This document shows positions 18,113 to 26,549 of a stretch of DNA of 57,305 bases, piece after piece. A program made the translations under genes and the position numbers. This DNA is from Gammaproteobacteria bacterium (GTDB lineage: Bacteria > Pseudomonadota > Gammaproteobacteria > Steroidobacterales > Woeseiaceae), in NCBI GenBank assembly GCA_018699395.1, contig JABIQN010000019.1:1-57305 (forward strand). The letters run 5' to 3'. Under the pieces are notes generated by a model, which saw only the letters and a list, made by a program, of their open reading frames with translations, ran no database searches and was not told the origin of the DNA. Each line of letters begins with the position of its first letter. Position 1 is the stretch's first letter.

Positions 18113-20512
18113 CTAGCTCTTCTTTTTCGCGACTTTCTTTTTCGCCGCTTTCTTTTTGGCTTTTTTCTTAGCTTTCTTCTTTACGACCTTTTTCTTTACG
18201 ACCTTCTTTTTGCCACGCTTGCCGCGCATGGGTGCCGCAGCCAATAATTCTATGCACTCTTCCAGTGTCAAAGACCTTGGTTCACGATCTTTCGGCACGC
18301 GTGCATTCTTTTCTTTGTTCGTAATGTAGGGACCGTAACGACCATTCAGTACCTGAATGCCCTGTTCCTCAAAATCCAGAATAAGGCGATTAGCATCGGC
18401 GAGTATTTTCTCTGCAACGAGCTCCAATGCGCGAGGTAATTCTACGGTATACGGGTCATCTTCCTTCATTGACACATATTTATCACCATAGCGAATGTAG
18501 GGGCCGAATCGACCAACGCTGGCCGTTACGGGCAAACCATCTTCGGTTTCTCCCAGCTTCCGAGGTAGCTTGAATAATTCCATCGCGGTTGCCATGTCGA
18601 TATCGGTCATTTTTTGACCGGGACGCAGGCCCGCGAATTTTGGCTTATCTTCATCATCCTTGGTGCCGATCTGTACGAAAGGACCGTAGCGACCCATGCG
18701 AACAGTTACCGGTTTACCACTTTTCGGGTCGGTGCCGAGCTCTCGAGCTTGTGCAACCTGCTCGCGAGTAACGGACGTTTCCTTCTCCTCGCAAAGCGCG
18801 TGGAATGGCTTCCAAAATTTCTCAAGCAGTGGTACCCAGTCTTTCTCGCCGAGCGAAACTAGATCGAGTTCGTCTTCAAGGTTAGCGGTGAAGTCATAGT
18901 CGACATATTGGGTGAAGTGCTCCGTAAGAAAGCCGATGACAATGCGACCGATGTCTGTCGGCAGGAATCGCTTAGCATCCATCTCAACGTATTCGCGATT
19001 CTGCAATGTTGCGATAATGCTGGCATATGTCGATGGGCGGCCGATGCCATATTCCTCGAGAGTTTTAACGAGGCTGGCTTCTGTAAATCGTGGAGGCGGC
19101 TCAGTAAAGTGCTGTTCCGGTCGAAGTTCGTCAAGCCTAATAACGTCGCCTTCTTGGATTTCTGGCAATAAGCGATCGCCATCATCATCTTTGGAATCGT
19201 CTTTGCCTTCCTGATACACCGCCATGAAGCCAGGCTCGACCAATACTGAGCCATTGGCTCGCATACGATGGCCATCGTCGGTCGGCCCTGCGGCCATCTC
19301 GATGGCAACGGTATCAAATACAGCCGGTACCATCTGACACGCCATCGTGCGCTTCCAGATGAGCGAGTAGAGCTTAAACTGGTCCTCATCGAGCACCGCT
19401 TTCAGGTCATCGGGTACTCGCACTACGGAGGTGGGCCGCACAGCTTCATGCGCCTCTTGAGCATTTTTCGCTTTAGTCTTGAATGTGCGTGCTTCTGCCG
19501 GAACGTTTTTGGCGCCATAGCGTTCCGCAATCAGTCCTCGAATCTCAGTCAGTGCAACTTCGGCCAATGTGACCGAGTCAGTACGCATATAAGTGATCAA
19601 ACCCACTTGGTCTTCGCCGGGGAGCGCAATTCCCTCATAAAGTTTTTGCGCAACGCGCATCGTACGCTGTGTGTTGAAACCGAGCTTCCGGGAGGCTTCC
19701 TGTTGCAACGTGGACGTTGTAAACGGAGCGGTCGGATTGCGACGACGCTGACGCTTGGTTACGCCCAGTACGTCAAACTTGCCTGCCGCAGCATCAATAA
19801 TGGTTTTCTCAACCGCGTGTGCAGCGGCCTCATTTTCGAAGCTGAACTGCTCGACTTTCTCACCTTTGTAGCCAACAAGCCGCGATATGAATCCTTGTTC
19901 ATTCTTGCTGACATCGGCCTTAATTAGCCAGTATTCGCGCGCTTTGAACGCTTCGATTTCGATCTCACGCTCGACGATCATGCGAAGCGCAGGGCTTTGC
20001 ACGCGTCCAGCAGACAGGCCGCGCTGGACTTTTTTCCAAAGCAATGGAGATAAATTGAAACCGACGAGATAATCCAGCGCTCGGCGCGCTTGCTGTGCTC
20101 CAACCAGATAGGTTGAAATTTCGCGAGGGTCGGCTACCGCATCGCGCACGGCCTGTTTCGTAATTTCATGAAACACGACCCGATGTACTGCAATGTTGTC
20201 GAGAATCCCCTTTTCCTTGAGATACTCCACTAAATGCCATGAAATGGCTTCGCCTTCGCGATCCGGGTCAGTCGCGAGATATAGGCCTTCAGCGTTTTTC
20301 AATGCCTTAATAATGGCTTTAACGTGTTTCTCGTTACGCTCGATGAGCTGGTATTTCATCGTGAATTGATTTTTCGTATCAACAGCACCTTCTTTTGGTA
20401 TCAGGTCGCGCACATGACCGTACGAGGCCAGAACGTCGAAGTCCTTACCCAAATACTTACTGATCGTGCTCGCCTTGGCAGGCGACTCTACTATTACGAG
20501 ATTCTTTGGCAT
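18113..20512 (-). CDS. topA: DNA topoisomerase I
   Basis: A type IA topoisomerase of 799 residues. The Toprim domain starts MPKNLVIVESPAKA and has DPDREGEA; the active-site Tyr is in GLITYMRTDS. The C-terminal part has no Cys4 zinc ribbons. It has three topoisomerase C-terminal repeats instead (GRYGPFVQIG, GRFGPYIRYG, GRYGPYITN) and ends in a tail of about 35 residues made almost only of Lys, Val and Ala. Such tails bind DNA or RNA polymerase in other lineages. It relaxes negative supercoils. The ATG at 20512 has no strong ribosome site. A terminator lies between it and smg, so it probably has its own promoter in 20513-20567. Confidence 0.96.
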   Translation of the reverse strand: MPKNLVIVESPAKASTISKYLGKDFDVLASYGHVRDLIPKEGAVDTKNQFTMKYQLIERNEKHVKAIIKALKNAEGLYLATDPDREGEAISWHLVEYLKEKGILDNIAVHRVVFHEITKQAVRDAVADPREISTYLVGAQQARRALDYLVGFNLSPLLWKKVQRGLSAGRVQSPALRMIVEREIEIEAFKAREYWLIKADVSKNEQGFISRLVGYKGEKVEQFSFENEAAAHAVEKTIIDAAAGKFDVLGVTKRQRRRNPTAPFTTSTLQQEASRKLGFNTQRTMRVAQKLYEGIALPGEDQVGLITYMRTDSVTLAEVALTEIRGLIAERYGAKNVPAEARTFKTKAKNAQEAHEAVRPTSVVRVPDDLKAVLDEDQFKLYSLIWKRTMACQMVPAVFDTVAIEMAAGPTDDGHRMRANGSVLVEPGFMAVYQEGKDDSKDDDGDRLLPEIQEGDVIRLDELRPEQHFTEPPPRFTEASLVKTLEEYGIGRPSTYASIIATLQNREYVEMDAKRFLPTDIGRIVIGFLTEHFTQYVDYDFTANLEDELDLVSLGEKDWVPLLEKFWKPFHALCEEKETSVTREQVAQARELGTDPKSGKPVTVRMGRYGPFVQIGTKDDEDKPKFAGLRPGQKMTDIDMATAMELFKLPRKLGETEDGLPVTASVGRFGPYIRYGDKYVSMKEDDPYTVELPRALELVAEKILADANRLILDFEEQGIQVLNGRYGPYITNKEKNARVPKDREPRSLTLEECIELLAAAPMRGKRGKKKVVKKKVVKKKAKKKAKKKAAKKKVAKKKS

Positions 20513-20567
20513 TGGATGATTCGCGCCCTTATATCCAGATATCCAGAATTTATCGATCTAAAAAACG

Positions 20568-20591
20568 AAACCGCGGTCTATGCCGCGGTTT
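20568..20591 (-). terminator. Rho-independent terminator after smg
   Basis: AAACCGCGG (20568-20576) and CCGCGGTTT (20583-20591) form a nine-pair GC-rich stem with a six-base loop. Read on the minus strand it is followed by CGTTTTTT, a proper T-tract. It would end the smg transcript before topA. Confidence 0.85.
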
Positions 20592-20637
20592 AATTACGTG
20601 CTTGGCAGCGAACTGTCAAGGAAATCGAGTAATTCTG

Positions 20638-21114
20638 CTAGTGAATAGAGCCCGCACCTTCGTCGAAAACGAGGTCTTCCATACGAGCGTAGTTGAGTTC
20701 TTGGCCCGGCTGACTGAACAGCACCATTAGGACAACCCATTTGATCTGTTCGACATCAATATCCGCAGATTCGAGCGCCAGCAGGCGATCAACAAGCAAT
20801 TCACGCTGCGGTGGCGACAAGATTCCTGTTTGTTCGAGGTAAATTATATAGCCACGACAATGTGCATCGAGCCGCTCATGCTCGATGTCATTGTAAATAC
20901 GGGTGCCATGCGCGGATAAATTGCCATAGTTCAGACTTTCTTGATGGCCTGTTAGGCCATCAAGCCATACCAGCGCACGCTCGATTTCGTTATCGCCAAA
21001 GCCCGCCCGCAACAGCTCAAGCCGCAGTTCATTTTGGTCGGGCTCGGGATCTTCTTCTGTGTCGACGTAGGTTTCAAACAGGTACATCAGTACGTCGATA
21101 ACGTTTTCTTTCAT
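20638..21114 (-). CDS. smg: Smg/DUF494 family protein
   Basis: A protein of 158 residues, acidic and helical, matching Smg from end to end: it begins MKENVIDVLMYLFETY and ends with QIKWVVLMVLFSQPGQE and LVFDEG. The function is unknown; the gene is nearly always next to topA, dprA and def in gammaproteobacteria. The ATG at 21114 has AAGGAG upstream. The 212 bases before it hold no supported gene, but contain a TATAAT at 21193-21198 on the plus strand and a 19-codon Cys-rich frame at 21206-21265, which I do not call. Confidence 0.93.
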   Translation of the reverse strand: MKENVIDVLMYLFETYVDTEEDPEPDQNELRLELLRAGFGDNEIERALVWLDGLTGHQESLNYGNLSAHGTRIYNDIEHERLDAHCRGYIIYLEQTGILSPPQRELLVDRLLALESADIDVEQIKWVVLMVLFSQPGQELNYARMEDLVFDEGAGSIH

Positions 21115-21326
21115 GCCTGGAGCTACTCCTTATCTTCAAGCAATTGTTGCGTAATGCTCGCCTGAAAGCGACTTAATTTTACCATGAAATTCTATAATTA
21201 AGGGCATGGATGAAAGCTGCTCAATCGTCAATTTGGATTGCTTTTCATGTTGTCCATCATTCTGAATATCACTGATCAAGGCCAGCCATAGGCTTTTTGT
21301 CAATTTTTTTCGCTACTAAATGGAAG

Positions 21327-21671
21327 TTATTCAGTCATCGCAACTAATTCATTGTCGTAGATATCTAGCCAGTAGTGAAAATCGTCATAATATTCATTAT
21401 CTTGAGCCTCGGGAGCTAAGAAAGTCTCAGTTTTCTCGTTAGTAGCATTTGAATTGATAGGATCTGTAAGATTGACGTTTGGGATCGTAACAACCGCTAG
21501 CAAAGCAACGCTGGCGGCCGCCCCTATTAACCAAGACCGTGACCAAGTTACCCGAGGTTGCTTAAGTGCTTTATTTCTGGCATTGGCCAACCTGAAGGCG
21601 TCCTCACTTCGTGTCTTCTGCGCAAGGTATGTAATATCTTTTTGGAGCTTTTCTTCATTTATGTTACTCAA
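21327..21671 (-). CDS. Putative anti-sigma factor, single-span membrane protein
   Basis: A protein of 114 residues. The first 45 are polar and basic, in the cytoplasm; a transmembrane segment lies at about 47-63 (WLIGAAASVALLAVVTI), and the acidic C-terminal half (many Asp, Glu, Asn, Tyr) would be in the periplasm. This is the topology of a membrane anti-sigma factor. There is no zinc HxxxCxxC motif, so it is not a ZAS-type protein. The start overlaps the end of the ECF sigma gene by eight bases, and this coupling is the main reason for the call. No sequence motif proves the function. Confidence 0.6.
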   Translation of the reverse strand: MSNINEEKLQKDITYLAQKTRSEDAFRLANARNKALKQPRVTWSRSWLIGAAASVALLAVVTIPNVNLTDPINSNATNEKTETFLAPEAQDNEYYDDFHYWLDIYDNELVAMTE

Positions 21672-22290
21672 GGTAATGATCCTCTAAATGTTCTCGTAAC
21701 CGACTCATGGCTCGCGAGTAGTGCGTCTTTACACTGCCTTCAGAGCAGCCCATAGCTCTTGCCGTATTTCTAGTGCTCAAGCCTTCCCAGCATCGCAACA
21801 TAAATGCTTGTTGTTGTCGTAACGGCAGCTTTCTAATTATTTGGGTTAATTTATCAATTCGCCTTTCTCGCTCCAGTGAGGGAAGGGGTGCCTCACTCTC
21901 CAGAGCCACTCCAGACAATACTTGAGATTGGAGATAGTCTTTATCCTCCTCAGTCTCAACTGGCGCCTGAAAGAAAATTTTTTCTCGTATTGTTTGCCGT
22001 CGATGAAAGTCAGTGACTTTATTGGACATTATCTTATAGAAGAGTGGCATCCAATCTGCGGGGCTTTTGTCAGTGTACTTTTGCACGAGTTTGTACATGC
22101 TTGTCTGAACAATATCGTGAGTATCTTCAACATTATCAACACTGGTACGAACAAAATGAAAGGCTCGCCGTTCTATGTAGCGAAGAAATTGCTCCATGGT
22201 TTGATAGTCTTTAGTGGCTGTCTTTTGATTTTCCAGCCCCAAAGAACCATCTTTGGTGTTTAGATCTGAGGTTATATCAATTGATCTCAT
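21664..22290 (-). CDS. ECF-type RNA polymerase sigma factor
   Basis: A protein of 208 residues. Region 2 is at about 32-105 (AFHFVRTSVDNVEDTHDIVQTSMYKL, with the DNA-melting and -10 recognition residues) and region 4 at about 150-203, with a helix-turn-helix in LSTRNTARAMGCSEGSVKTHYSRAM. The first 30 residues are an extra polar extension. The ATG at 22290 has AGAGG upstream. The next gene overlaps it and is probably its anti-sigma factor. Its upstream region shares an unusual bipartite motif with the divergent EF-hand gene, which suggests that this sigma factor controls both. It sits between smg and def. Confidence 0.88.
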   Translation of the reverse strand: MRSIDITSDLNTKDGSLGLENQKTATKDYQTMEQFLRYIERRAFHFVRTSVDNVEDTHDIVQTSMYKLVQKYTDKSPADWMPLFYKIMSNKVTDFHRRQTIREKIFFQAPVETEEDKDYLQSQVLSGVALESEAPLPSLERERRIDKLTQIIRKLPLRQQQAFMLRCWEGLSTRNTARAMGCSEGSVKTHYSRAMSRLREHLEDHYLE

Positions 22291-22332
22291 CTAGTGTTGC
22301 ACCTCTTGAAAGCATATGTGTCGCCTCACAAG

Positions 22333-22363
22333 AAATAACGACACAGCACTGGATTGGTTGACA
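22333..22363 (-). promoter_or_regulatory. Candidate ECF-type promoter of the sigma operon
   Basis: Read on the minus strand: TGTCAACC (22363-22356), 15 bases, then CGTTATTT (22340-22333). The AACC -35 element and CGT-type -10 element are typical of ECF sigma factors. It ends 43 bases before the sigma start codon. The same elements with identical spacing precede the divergent EF-hand gene. Confidence 0.62.
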
Positions 22364-22468
22364 TCCCAAACTACAATTATTTTTTATAGATAGAATTTCC
22401 AGCACCTAATCACTTTGGTGTGTCCTTTCAGGCTTAAGTCTCTTCAGTTTCATAAATAATTTTTTGTA

Positions 22469-22499
22469 TGTAAACCAAAGGCCATATGTATCGTTTTAA
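22469..22499 (+). promoter_or_regulatory. Candidate ECF-type promoter of the EF-hand gene
   Basis: TGTAAACC (22469-22476), 15 bases, then CGTTTTAA (22492-22499), 30 bases before the EF-hand start codon. It matches the motif in front of the divergent sigma operon. An inverted repeat GTATC/GATAC (22488-22506) overlaps the -10 element. Confidence 0.62.
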
Positions 22500-22528
22500 T
22501 AGATACGTTATAAGCAGAGGTAATCATT

Positions 22529-22864
22529 ATGAAGAATATAATATTAATATTAACGGGCGTGGTCTTGTCGTTTTCTGTCATGGCGGACGACCACAAAAGT
22601 CTAAGGGAGGGCCCTCAAGCTAGGAACTTCTTTAAAATGGCGGACCTGGACCAAGACGGAAAAGTCTCATATGCAGAGCATGAGGTATTCGTTGCTATGC
22701 AAGCTGATAAGGGACGTGAGCGCTTTAATTCCATGGATGCAAATGCTGATGGCTATGTCACAAAAGAAGAAGCTAAAGAGGCTCGTAAGACACTTATGAA
22801 GAGAATGAAAAAGTTCTTCGAAGGTAAGGGTCGTAGGGACAAAGAGGAGGCAGCAAAAGACTGA
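22529..22864 (+). CDS. Secreted EF-hand calcium-binding protein
   Basis: A protein of 111 residues with a signal peptide of about 19 residues (MKNIILILTGVVLSFSVMA). Two EF-hand loops follow: DLDQDGKVSYAEH at about 39-51 and DANADGYVTKEEA at about 69-81, each with Asp at positions 1, 3 and 5 and Glu at 12. The C-terminus is strongly basic (RKTLMKRMKKFF and onwards). It is predicted to bind Ca2+ in the periplasm. AGAGG precedes the ATG. It is divergent from an ECF sigma gene and has a matching promoter motif, so it is a likely target of that sigma factor and perhaps part of an envelope or calcium response. Confidence 0.82.
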   Translation: MKNIILILTGVVLSFSVMADDHKSLREGPQARNFFKMADLDQDGKVSYAEHEVFVAMQADKGRERFNSMDANADGYVTKEEAKEARKTLMKRMKKFFEGKGRRDKEEAAKD

Positions 22865-23163
22865 TTTAGGCAGAAGAATTTATTTCGCTGGAAGCATATC
22901 TGGCACCATTCAGCATAAGCTCGAAATTGCCAGGCGTTGCCATACTATTTTTTTGAATGATTAAAGCTGCTGTAGTTCACATTTCCAGTCCCAATTTGCA
23001 TTTCGATGGGCCTATAATTAAGACACAACTGCCTTATATTTTTTCAATAAAGCTAGAAAGTTAGGTCAATTTTTAGGCATTTATGTGAGTTATTATTTGA
23101 TTGATTGTGTTTCACCGAGTAGATTTTAACTTAAATCAACATTAACTGACTTATGTTCACGTT
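22865..23163. other. AT-rich intergenic region before def
   Basis: These 299 bases hold no gene I can support. In many gammaproteobacteria dprA or a LysM-protein gene lies next to def; no remnant of either is visible. The stretch should hold the def-fmt-rsmB promoter, for which I could not pick one clear -35/-10 pair. Confidence 0.5.
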
Positions 23164-23679
23164 ATGGCAAAACTGAAGATTCTCGAATTTCCTGATCCCC
23201 GCCTCAGGACCAAAGCGACTCTAATTGATGTCGTTGATGACCAGTTGCGCATATTTATCGACGATATGCTCGAAACCATGTACGAGGCGCCGGGTATTGG
23301 GCTGGCAGCTACTCAAGTGAATGTTCACAAGCGAGTGTTGGTAACCGATGTGTCAGTCGAAAAGGATGAACCGTTTGTCCTAATCAACCCTCTGATCCTC
23401 GAAAAAGACGGTGTCACTGTTACAGATGAAGGTTGTTTGTCAGTTCCTGGTTATTATGAAGAGGTCGAGCGTGCAGAACACATCAAGGTTCGCTTTCTCG
23501 ATCGACAGGGAGATGATGTCGAGCTCGAGGCCCACGGACTGCTCGCTGTTTGCATCCAACATGAGATGGATCACCTCGACGGTAAATTATTCGTAGATTA
23601 TCTGTCCGAGGCAAAGCGCTCACGCATTCGCACGAAACTCGAAAAAGGGCGCCGTCAACAGTCCACTGTTGTCGCCTAG
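23164..23679 (+). CDS. def: Peptide deformylase
   Basis: A protein of 171 residues with all three deformylase motifs: GIGLAATQV near residue 44, EGCLSVPG near 90 with the metal-binding Cys, and HEMDHLDG near 134 with two metal His and the catalytic Glu. It removes the formyl group from new proteins. The ATG at 23164 has no strong ribosome site. The fmt gene follows within about ten bases and rsmB overlaps fmt, making the usual def-fmt-rsmB operon. Confidence 0.96.
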   Translation: MAKLKILEFPDPRLRTKATLIDVVDDQLRIFIDDMLETMYEAPGIGLAATQVNVHKRVLVTDVSVEKDEPFVLINPLILEKDGVTVTDEGCLSVPGYYEEVERAEHIKVRFLDRQGDDVELEAHGLLAVCIQHEMDHLDGKLFVDYLSEAKRSRIRTKLEKGRRQQSTVVA

Positions 23680-23689
23680 GTCATTATCG

Positions 23690-24610
23690 TTGAGCGCACC
23701 CCGCATTGTTTTTGCCGGTACGCCGGAGTTCGCGCTTGTTTCGCTGTCAGCGCTTGTTGACGCTGGACATCATGTTGTTGCTGTCTACACCCAACCGGAC
23801 AGGCCGGCGGGTCGCGGCCAGCGATTAACCGCGAGTCCAGTGAAGCGCTATGCTCTGGACTGTGGCATTGACGTCCTGCAGCCCCTGACTTTACGAGATG
23901 CCGCTGTCGCAGAAGAGCTGGCGGCGCTAGAGCCGGACATCATGATTGTCGCAGCCTACGGATTGATGCTGCCGCAAAATATTCTCAATATCCCCAGATG
24001 TGCTTGTCTTAATGTACACGCATCCCTGCTGCCACGATGGCGGGGTGCGGCGCCTATCCAAGCGTCAATACTCGCCAATGATGAGGTTACTGGTGTGAGC
24101 CTGATGCGCATGACGGCTGGCCTCGATTGTGGCCCGGTTTTTTCGAGTAGTACCGTGAAGATCAGCGGAGGTGAAAACGCTGGCGAATTACACGATCGAT
24201 TAGCGCTGCTTGGTGGCGAACTACTTGTATCGGATTTGCCGGGAATTCTTGCTACTAATCTTGGCAGTGTTGAGCAGGATGATTCGTTGGCGACCTATGC
24301 AGCGAAAATTCAAAAACAAGATGCGGCTCTCGACTGGAGCCTGCCGGCTGACGAATTGCAGCGCCATATTCGGGCCTACAATCCGGTGCCGGGAGCTTTC
24401 TTTTTCGCCAAAGATGAATCGCGAATAAAAGTTTGGAAGGCCAGCGTTATTGCCGGCATCGATGCTCCACCTGGGTCATTCATTCAGTACGATTCTAGTG
24501 GCATTGTCGTCGCCTGTGGCCGTGACGGTTTGCGACTTGAGTCGTTGCAGCTAGCAGGGAAGCGTCGCGCTGATGCGCAGACATTCGTCACTCATATCGA
24601 TTTACGATGA
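23690..24610 (+). CDS. fmt: Methionyl-tRNA formyltransferase
   Basis: A protein of 306 residues from the TTG at 23690. A TTG seven codons upstream lies inside def, but the downstream start places RIVFAGTPEF at the same distance from the N-terminus as in E. coli Fmt and has AGG nine bases before it. Motifs are TQPDRPAGRGQ, NVHASLLPRWRGAAPI with the catalytic His, and GLDCGPV; the C-terminal OB domain has AYNPVPGAF and KVWKA. It formylates initiator Met-tRNA using 10-formyl-tetrahydrofolate. It works together with Def, encoded just upstream. Confidence 0.95.
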   Translation: MSAPRIVFAGTPEFALVSLSALVDAGHHVVAVYTQPDRPAGRGQRLTASPVKRYALDCGIDVLQPLTLRDAAVAEELAALEPDIMIVAAYGLMLPQNILNIPRCACLNVHASLLPRWRGAAPIQASILANDEVTGVSLMRMTAGLDCGPVFSSSTVKISGGENAGELHDRLALLGGELLVSDLPGILATNLGSVEQDDSLATYAAKIQKQDAALDWSLPADELQRHIRAYNPVPGAFFFAKDESRIKVWKASVIAGIDAPPGSFIQYDSSGIVVACGRDGLRLESLQLAGKRRADAQTFVTHIDLR

Positions 24611-25938
24611 CAAAATCAATGGGGGCAACAGTCAGGGCAGTTTCTGCTGAGATCGTTGACGCCGTCGTCAGTGATGGCCAGTCTCTCGATGCCGCCATCG
24701 CGCAGAACGAACAGCGCGTCGCGGCAGGTGATCGCTCGCTGTTGAGGATGTTGTGTTACGGCTGCCTCAGACACCATTGGCAGCTGCAATCCTGGATAGA
24801 CCAGTTGATCAGTAAACCGCTTCGAAAGCGCGACCGGATTATCAACGCCTTACTTGCCGTCGGACTCTATCAGGTTGCTGAAATGCGCATTCCCGACCAC
24901 GCTGTTGTCTCCGAGACCGTGGAGGCGGCACGAGAGTTGCGACGGCCAAAACTGGCGGGATTAGTCAATGCTTGTCTGAGACGATTCGTGCGTGAAGATT
25001 TAGGCGCGGCAAAGATGAAAGACGATCAGTCTGAATGGAATCACCCGGCTTGGTTGATTGATCGAATTCGAGATGATTGGCCAGATGATTGGCAGGACAT
25101 CTTGCGGGCTAATAATGAACGTGCACCGATGTGGTTGCGGACGAATTCATCGCGCGGCAACGTCGATCAATACATTGAACGATTGCGCGCTGTTCAGATT
25201 GAAGCCGATAGGCTTGATGGAGTTGAAGATGCTGTGCGTCTAAAGATTCCACAGGCAGTAGAAAGCCTTCCAGGATTTGAGGTAGGTGACGTTTCGGTAC
25301 AGGATGCGGCGGCCCAGATCGCAGCGCGCTGGCTATTGTGGGATCTAAGAGGCCATGTTTTGGATGCTTGTGCGGCCCCCGGTGGAAAAAGTGGCCATTT
25401 ACTGGAAATTGGCGGTGACCAGTTGACGTTGGTTGCGGTGGATAGCGACGAATCGCGCCTTTCAGGCGTCAGCGATAATCTTCGCCGAATCGGTCGGGAT
25501 GCAACCATTATAGCCGCTGATGCATCGAAACCAGAGAGTTGGTGGGATGGCGTAGTCTTCGACGGCATTCTTCTTGATGCTCCGTGCTCGGCATCAGGCG
25601 TCATTCGCCGACATCCGGACATCAAAATACTACGACGAGCGAGCGATCTTAAGAGCCTAGCAAGCCTGCAGCGGGTTTTGTTGGAGAAGCTATGGCCTTT
25701 ATTGGCTCCCGGCGGGACGCTGTTGTATGTGACCTGTTCGGTTATAGCGGCGGAGAATGATGAAGTGATAAGTCAGTTTCTAAAGGATCACCGTGATGCG
25801 ATTGAAAACGATATGTTGCCAAATAACAACATCCGCGATTTAATGAGGAGAAAGGCGTGTGGGTTCCAAATTCTGCCCAGTTCGGTGGGTTTGGACGGCT
25901 TTTACTATGCGGCCCTGCAAAAAGAGAAGGATTCCTGA
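24607..25938 (+). CDS. rsmB: 16S rRNA m5C967 methyltransferase
   Basis: A protein of 443 residues. The N-terminal NusB-like RNA-binding domain covers about 1-140 and the C-terminal SAM-dependent methyltransferase domain has LDACAAPGGKSGHLLE, DAPCSASGVIRRHPDI with the first catalytic Cys, and YVTCSV with the second. The start codon overlaps the fmt stop by four bases (ATGA). It methylates C967 of 16S rRNA. A DUF4390 gene follows nine bases after the stop, as in many Pseudomonas-like genomes. Confidence 0.95.
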   Translation: MTKSMGATVRAVSAEIVDAVVSDGQSLDAAIAQNEQRVAAGDRSLLRMLCYGCLRHHWQLQSWIDQLISKPLRKRDRIINALLAVGLYQVAEMRIPDHAVVSETVEAARELRRPKLAGLVNACLRRFVREDLGAAKMKDDQSEWNHPAWLIDRIRDDWPDDWQDILRANNERAPMWLRTNSSRGNVDQYIERLRAVQIEADRLDGVEDAVRLKIPQAVESLPGFEVGDVSVQDAAAQIAARWLLWDLRGHVLDACAAPGGKSGHLLEIGGDQLTLVAVDSDESRLSGVSDNLRRIGRDATIIAADASKPESWWDGVVFDGILLDAPCSASGVIRRHPDIKILRRASDLKSLASLQRVLLEKLWPLLAPGGTLLYVTCSVIAAENDEVISQFLKDHRDAIENDMLPNNNIRDLMRRKACGFQILPSSVGLDGFYYAALQKEKDS

Positions 25939-25946
25939 AGATACTG

Positions 25947-26549
25947 ATGTCCCGGCCCATCTCAATAAAATATCGCATTCAGTCGCATCGTCTTGTGATT
26001 GCGCTTCTGGCTGTGCTCGTTTTCGGCACTGGTCTCGCGGAAGACGCCGTTCAACGCGAGGGCTACTTTGAAGTTCGATCTGCCGTGACTCAACCGGTCG
26101 GCGAGGTGCATACACTGGACGCTCGTCTGCAGCTCGTTCTCAGTAATGAGGCGCTGGCCGCGCTGGAAAGCGGTGTGACGTTGACCATCGAAATACAAAT
26201 GCAGGTTATTCGTATAAAGCGCTTCCTTGTCGATAGTGTGGATGCGGAGCTTGCGATCCGTTACGCCCTTGAATACCGACCACTAAGCCAGCGTTACATC
26301 GTCAGGAATCTCAATAGTGGAGATCAGGACAGCTTCGCAACTCTTTACTCCGCGCTTAATAGGCTGGGTCGTATACAGAGTTTACCCGTGATTGATGATG
26401 CATTGCTGCTTACCGACAAGTCATATCGGCTACGTCTTCGCGCGATGCTCAACACGCAGCAATACCCGGCATCATTACGACTTCTGTTTTTCTGGCGCGG
26501 TCAGTGGCAACTACAAAGTAAATGGTATGAATGGCTGTTAGAACGCTAA
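25947..26549 (+). CDS. DUF4390 domain exported protein
   Basis: A protein of 200 residues from the ATG at 25947, chosen because it begins the signal-like segment ([17 protein letters not shown]); a longer frame would overlap rsmB. The remainder matches DUF4390: [22 protein letters not shown] near the start, a core with [13 protein letters not shown], and [21 protein letters not shown] at the C-terminus. The function is unknown. Its conserved place between rsmB and ntrY, and its 19-base overlap with the kinase gene, suggest that it acts with the NtrY sensor at the periplasmic face of the membrane. Confidence 0.88.
   Translation: MSRPISIKYRIQSHRLVIALLAVLVFGTGLAEDAVQREGYFEVRSAVTQPVGEVHTLDARLQLVLSNEALAALESGVTLTIEIQMQVIRIKRFLVDSVDAELAIRYALEYRPLSQRYIVRNLNSGDQDSFATLYSALNRLGRIQSLPVIDDALLLTDKSYRLRLRAMLNTQQYPASLRLLFFWRGQWQLQSKWYEWLLER

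Noticed and set aside
21206-21265. A 19-codon Cys-rich frame (MDESCSIVNLDCFSCCPSF) with AAGGG before the ATG and a TATAAT upstream.
   Set aside because: Too short to support, no downstream gene on that strand for it to regulate, and no -35 element at proper distance from the TATAAT.
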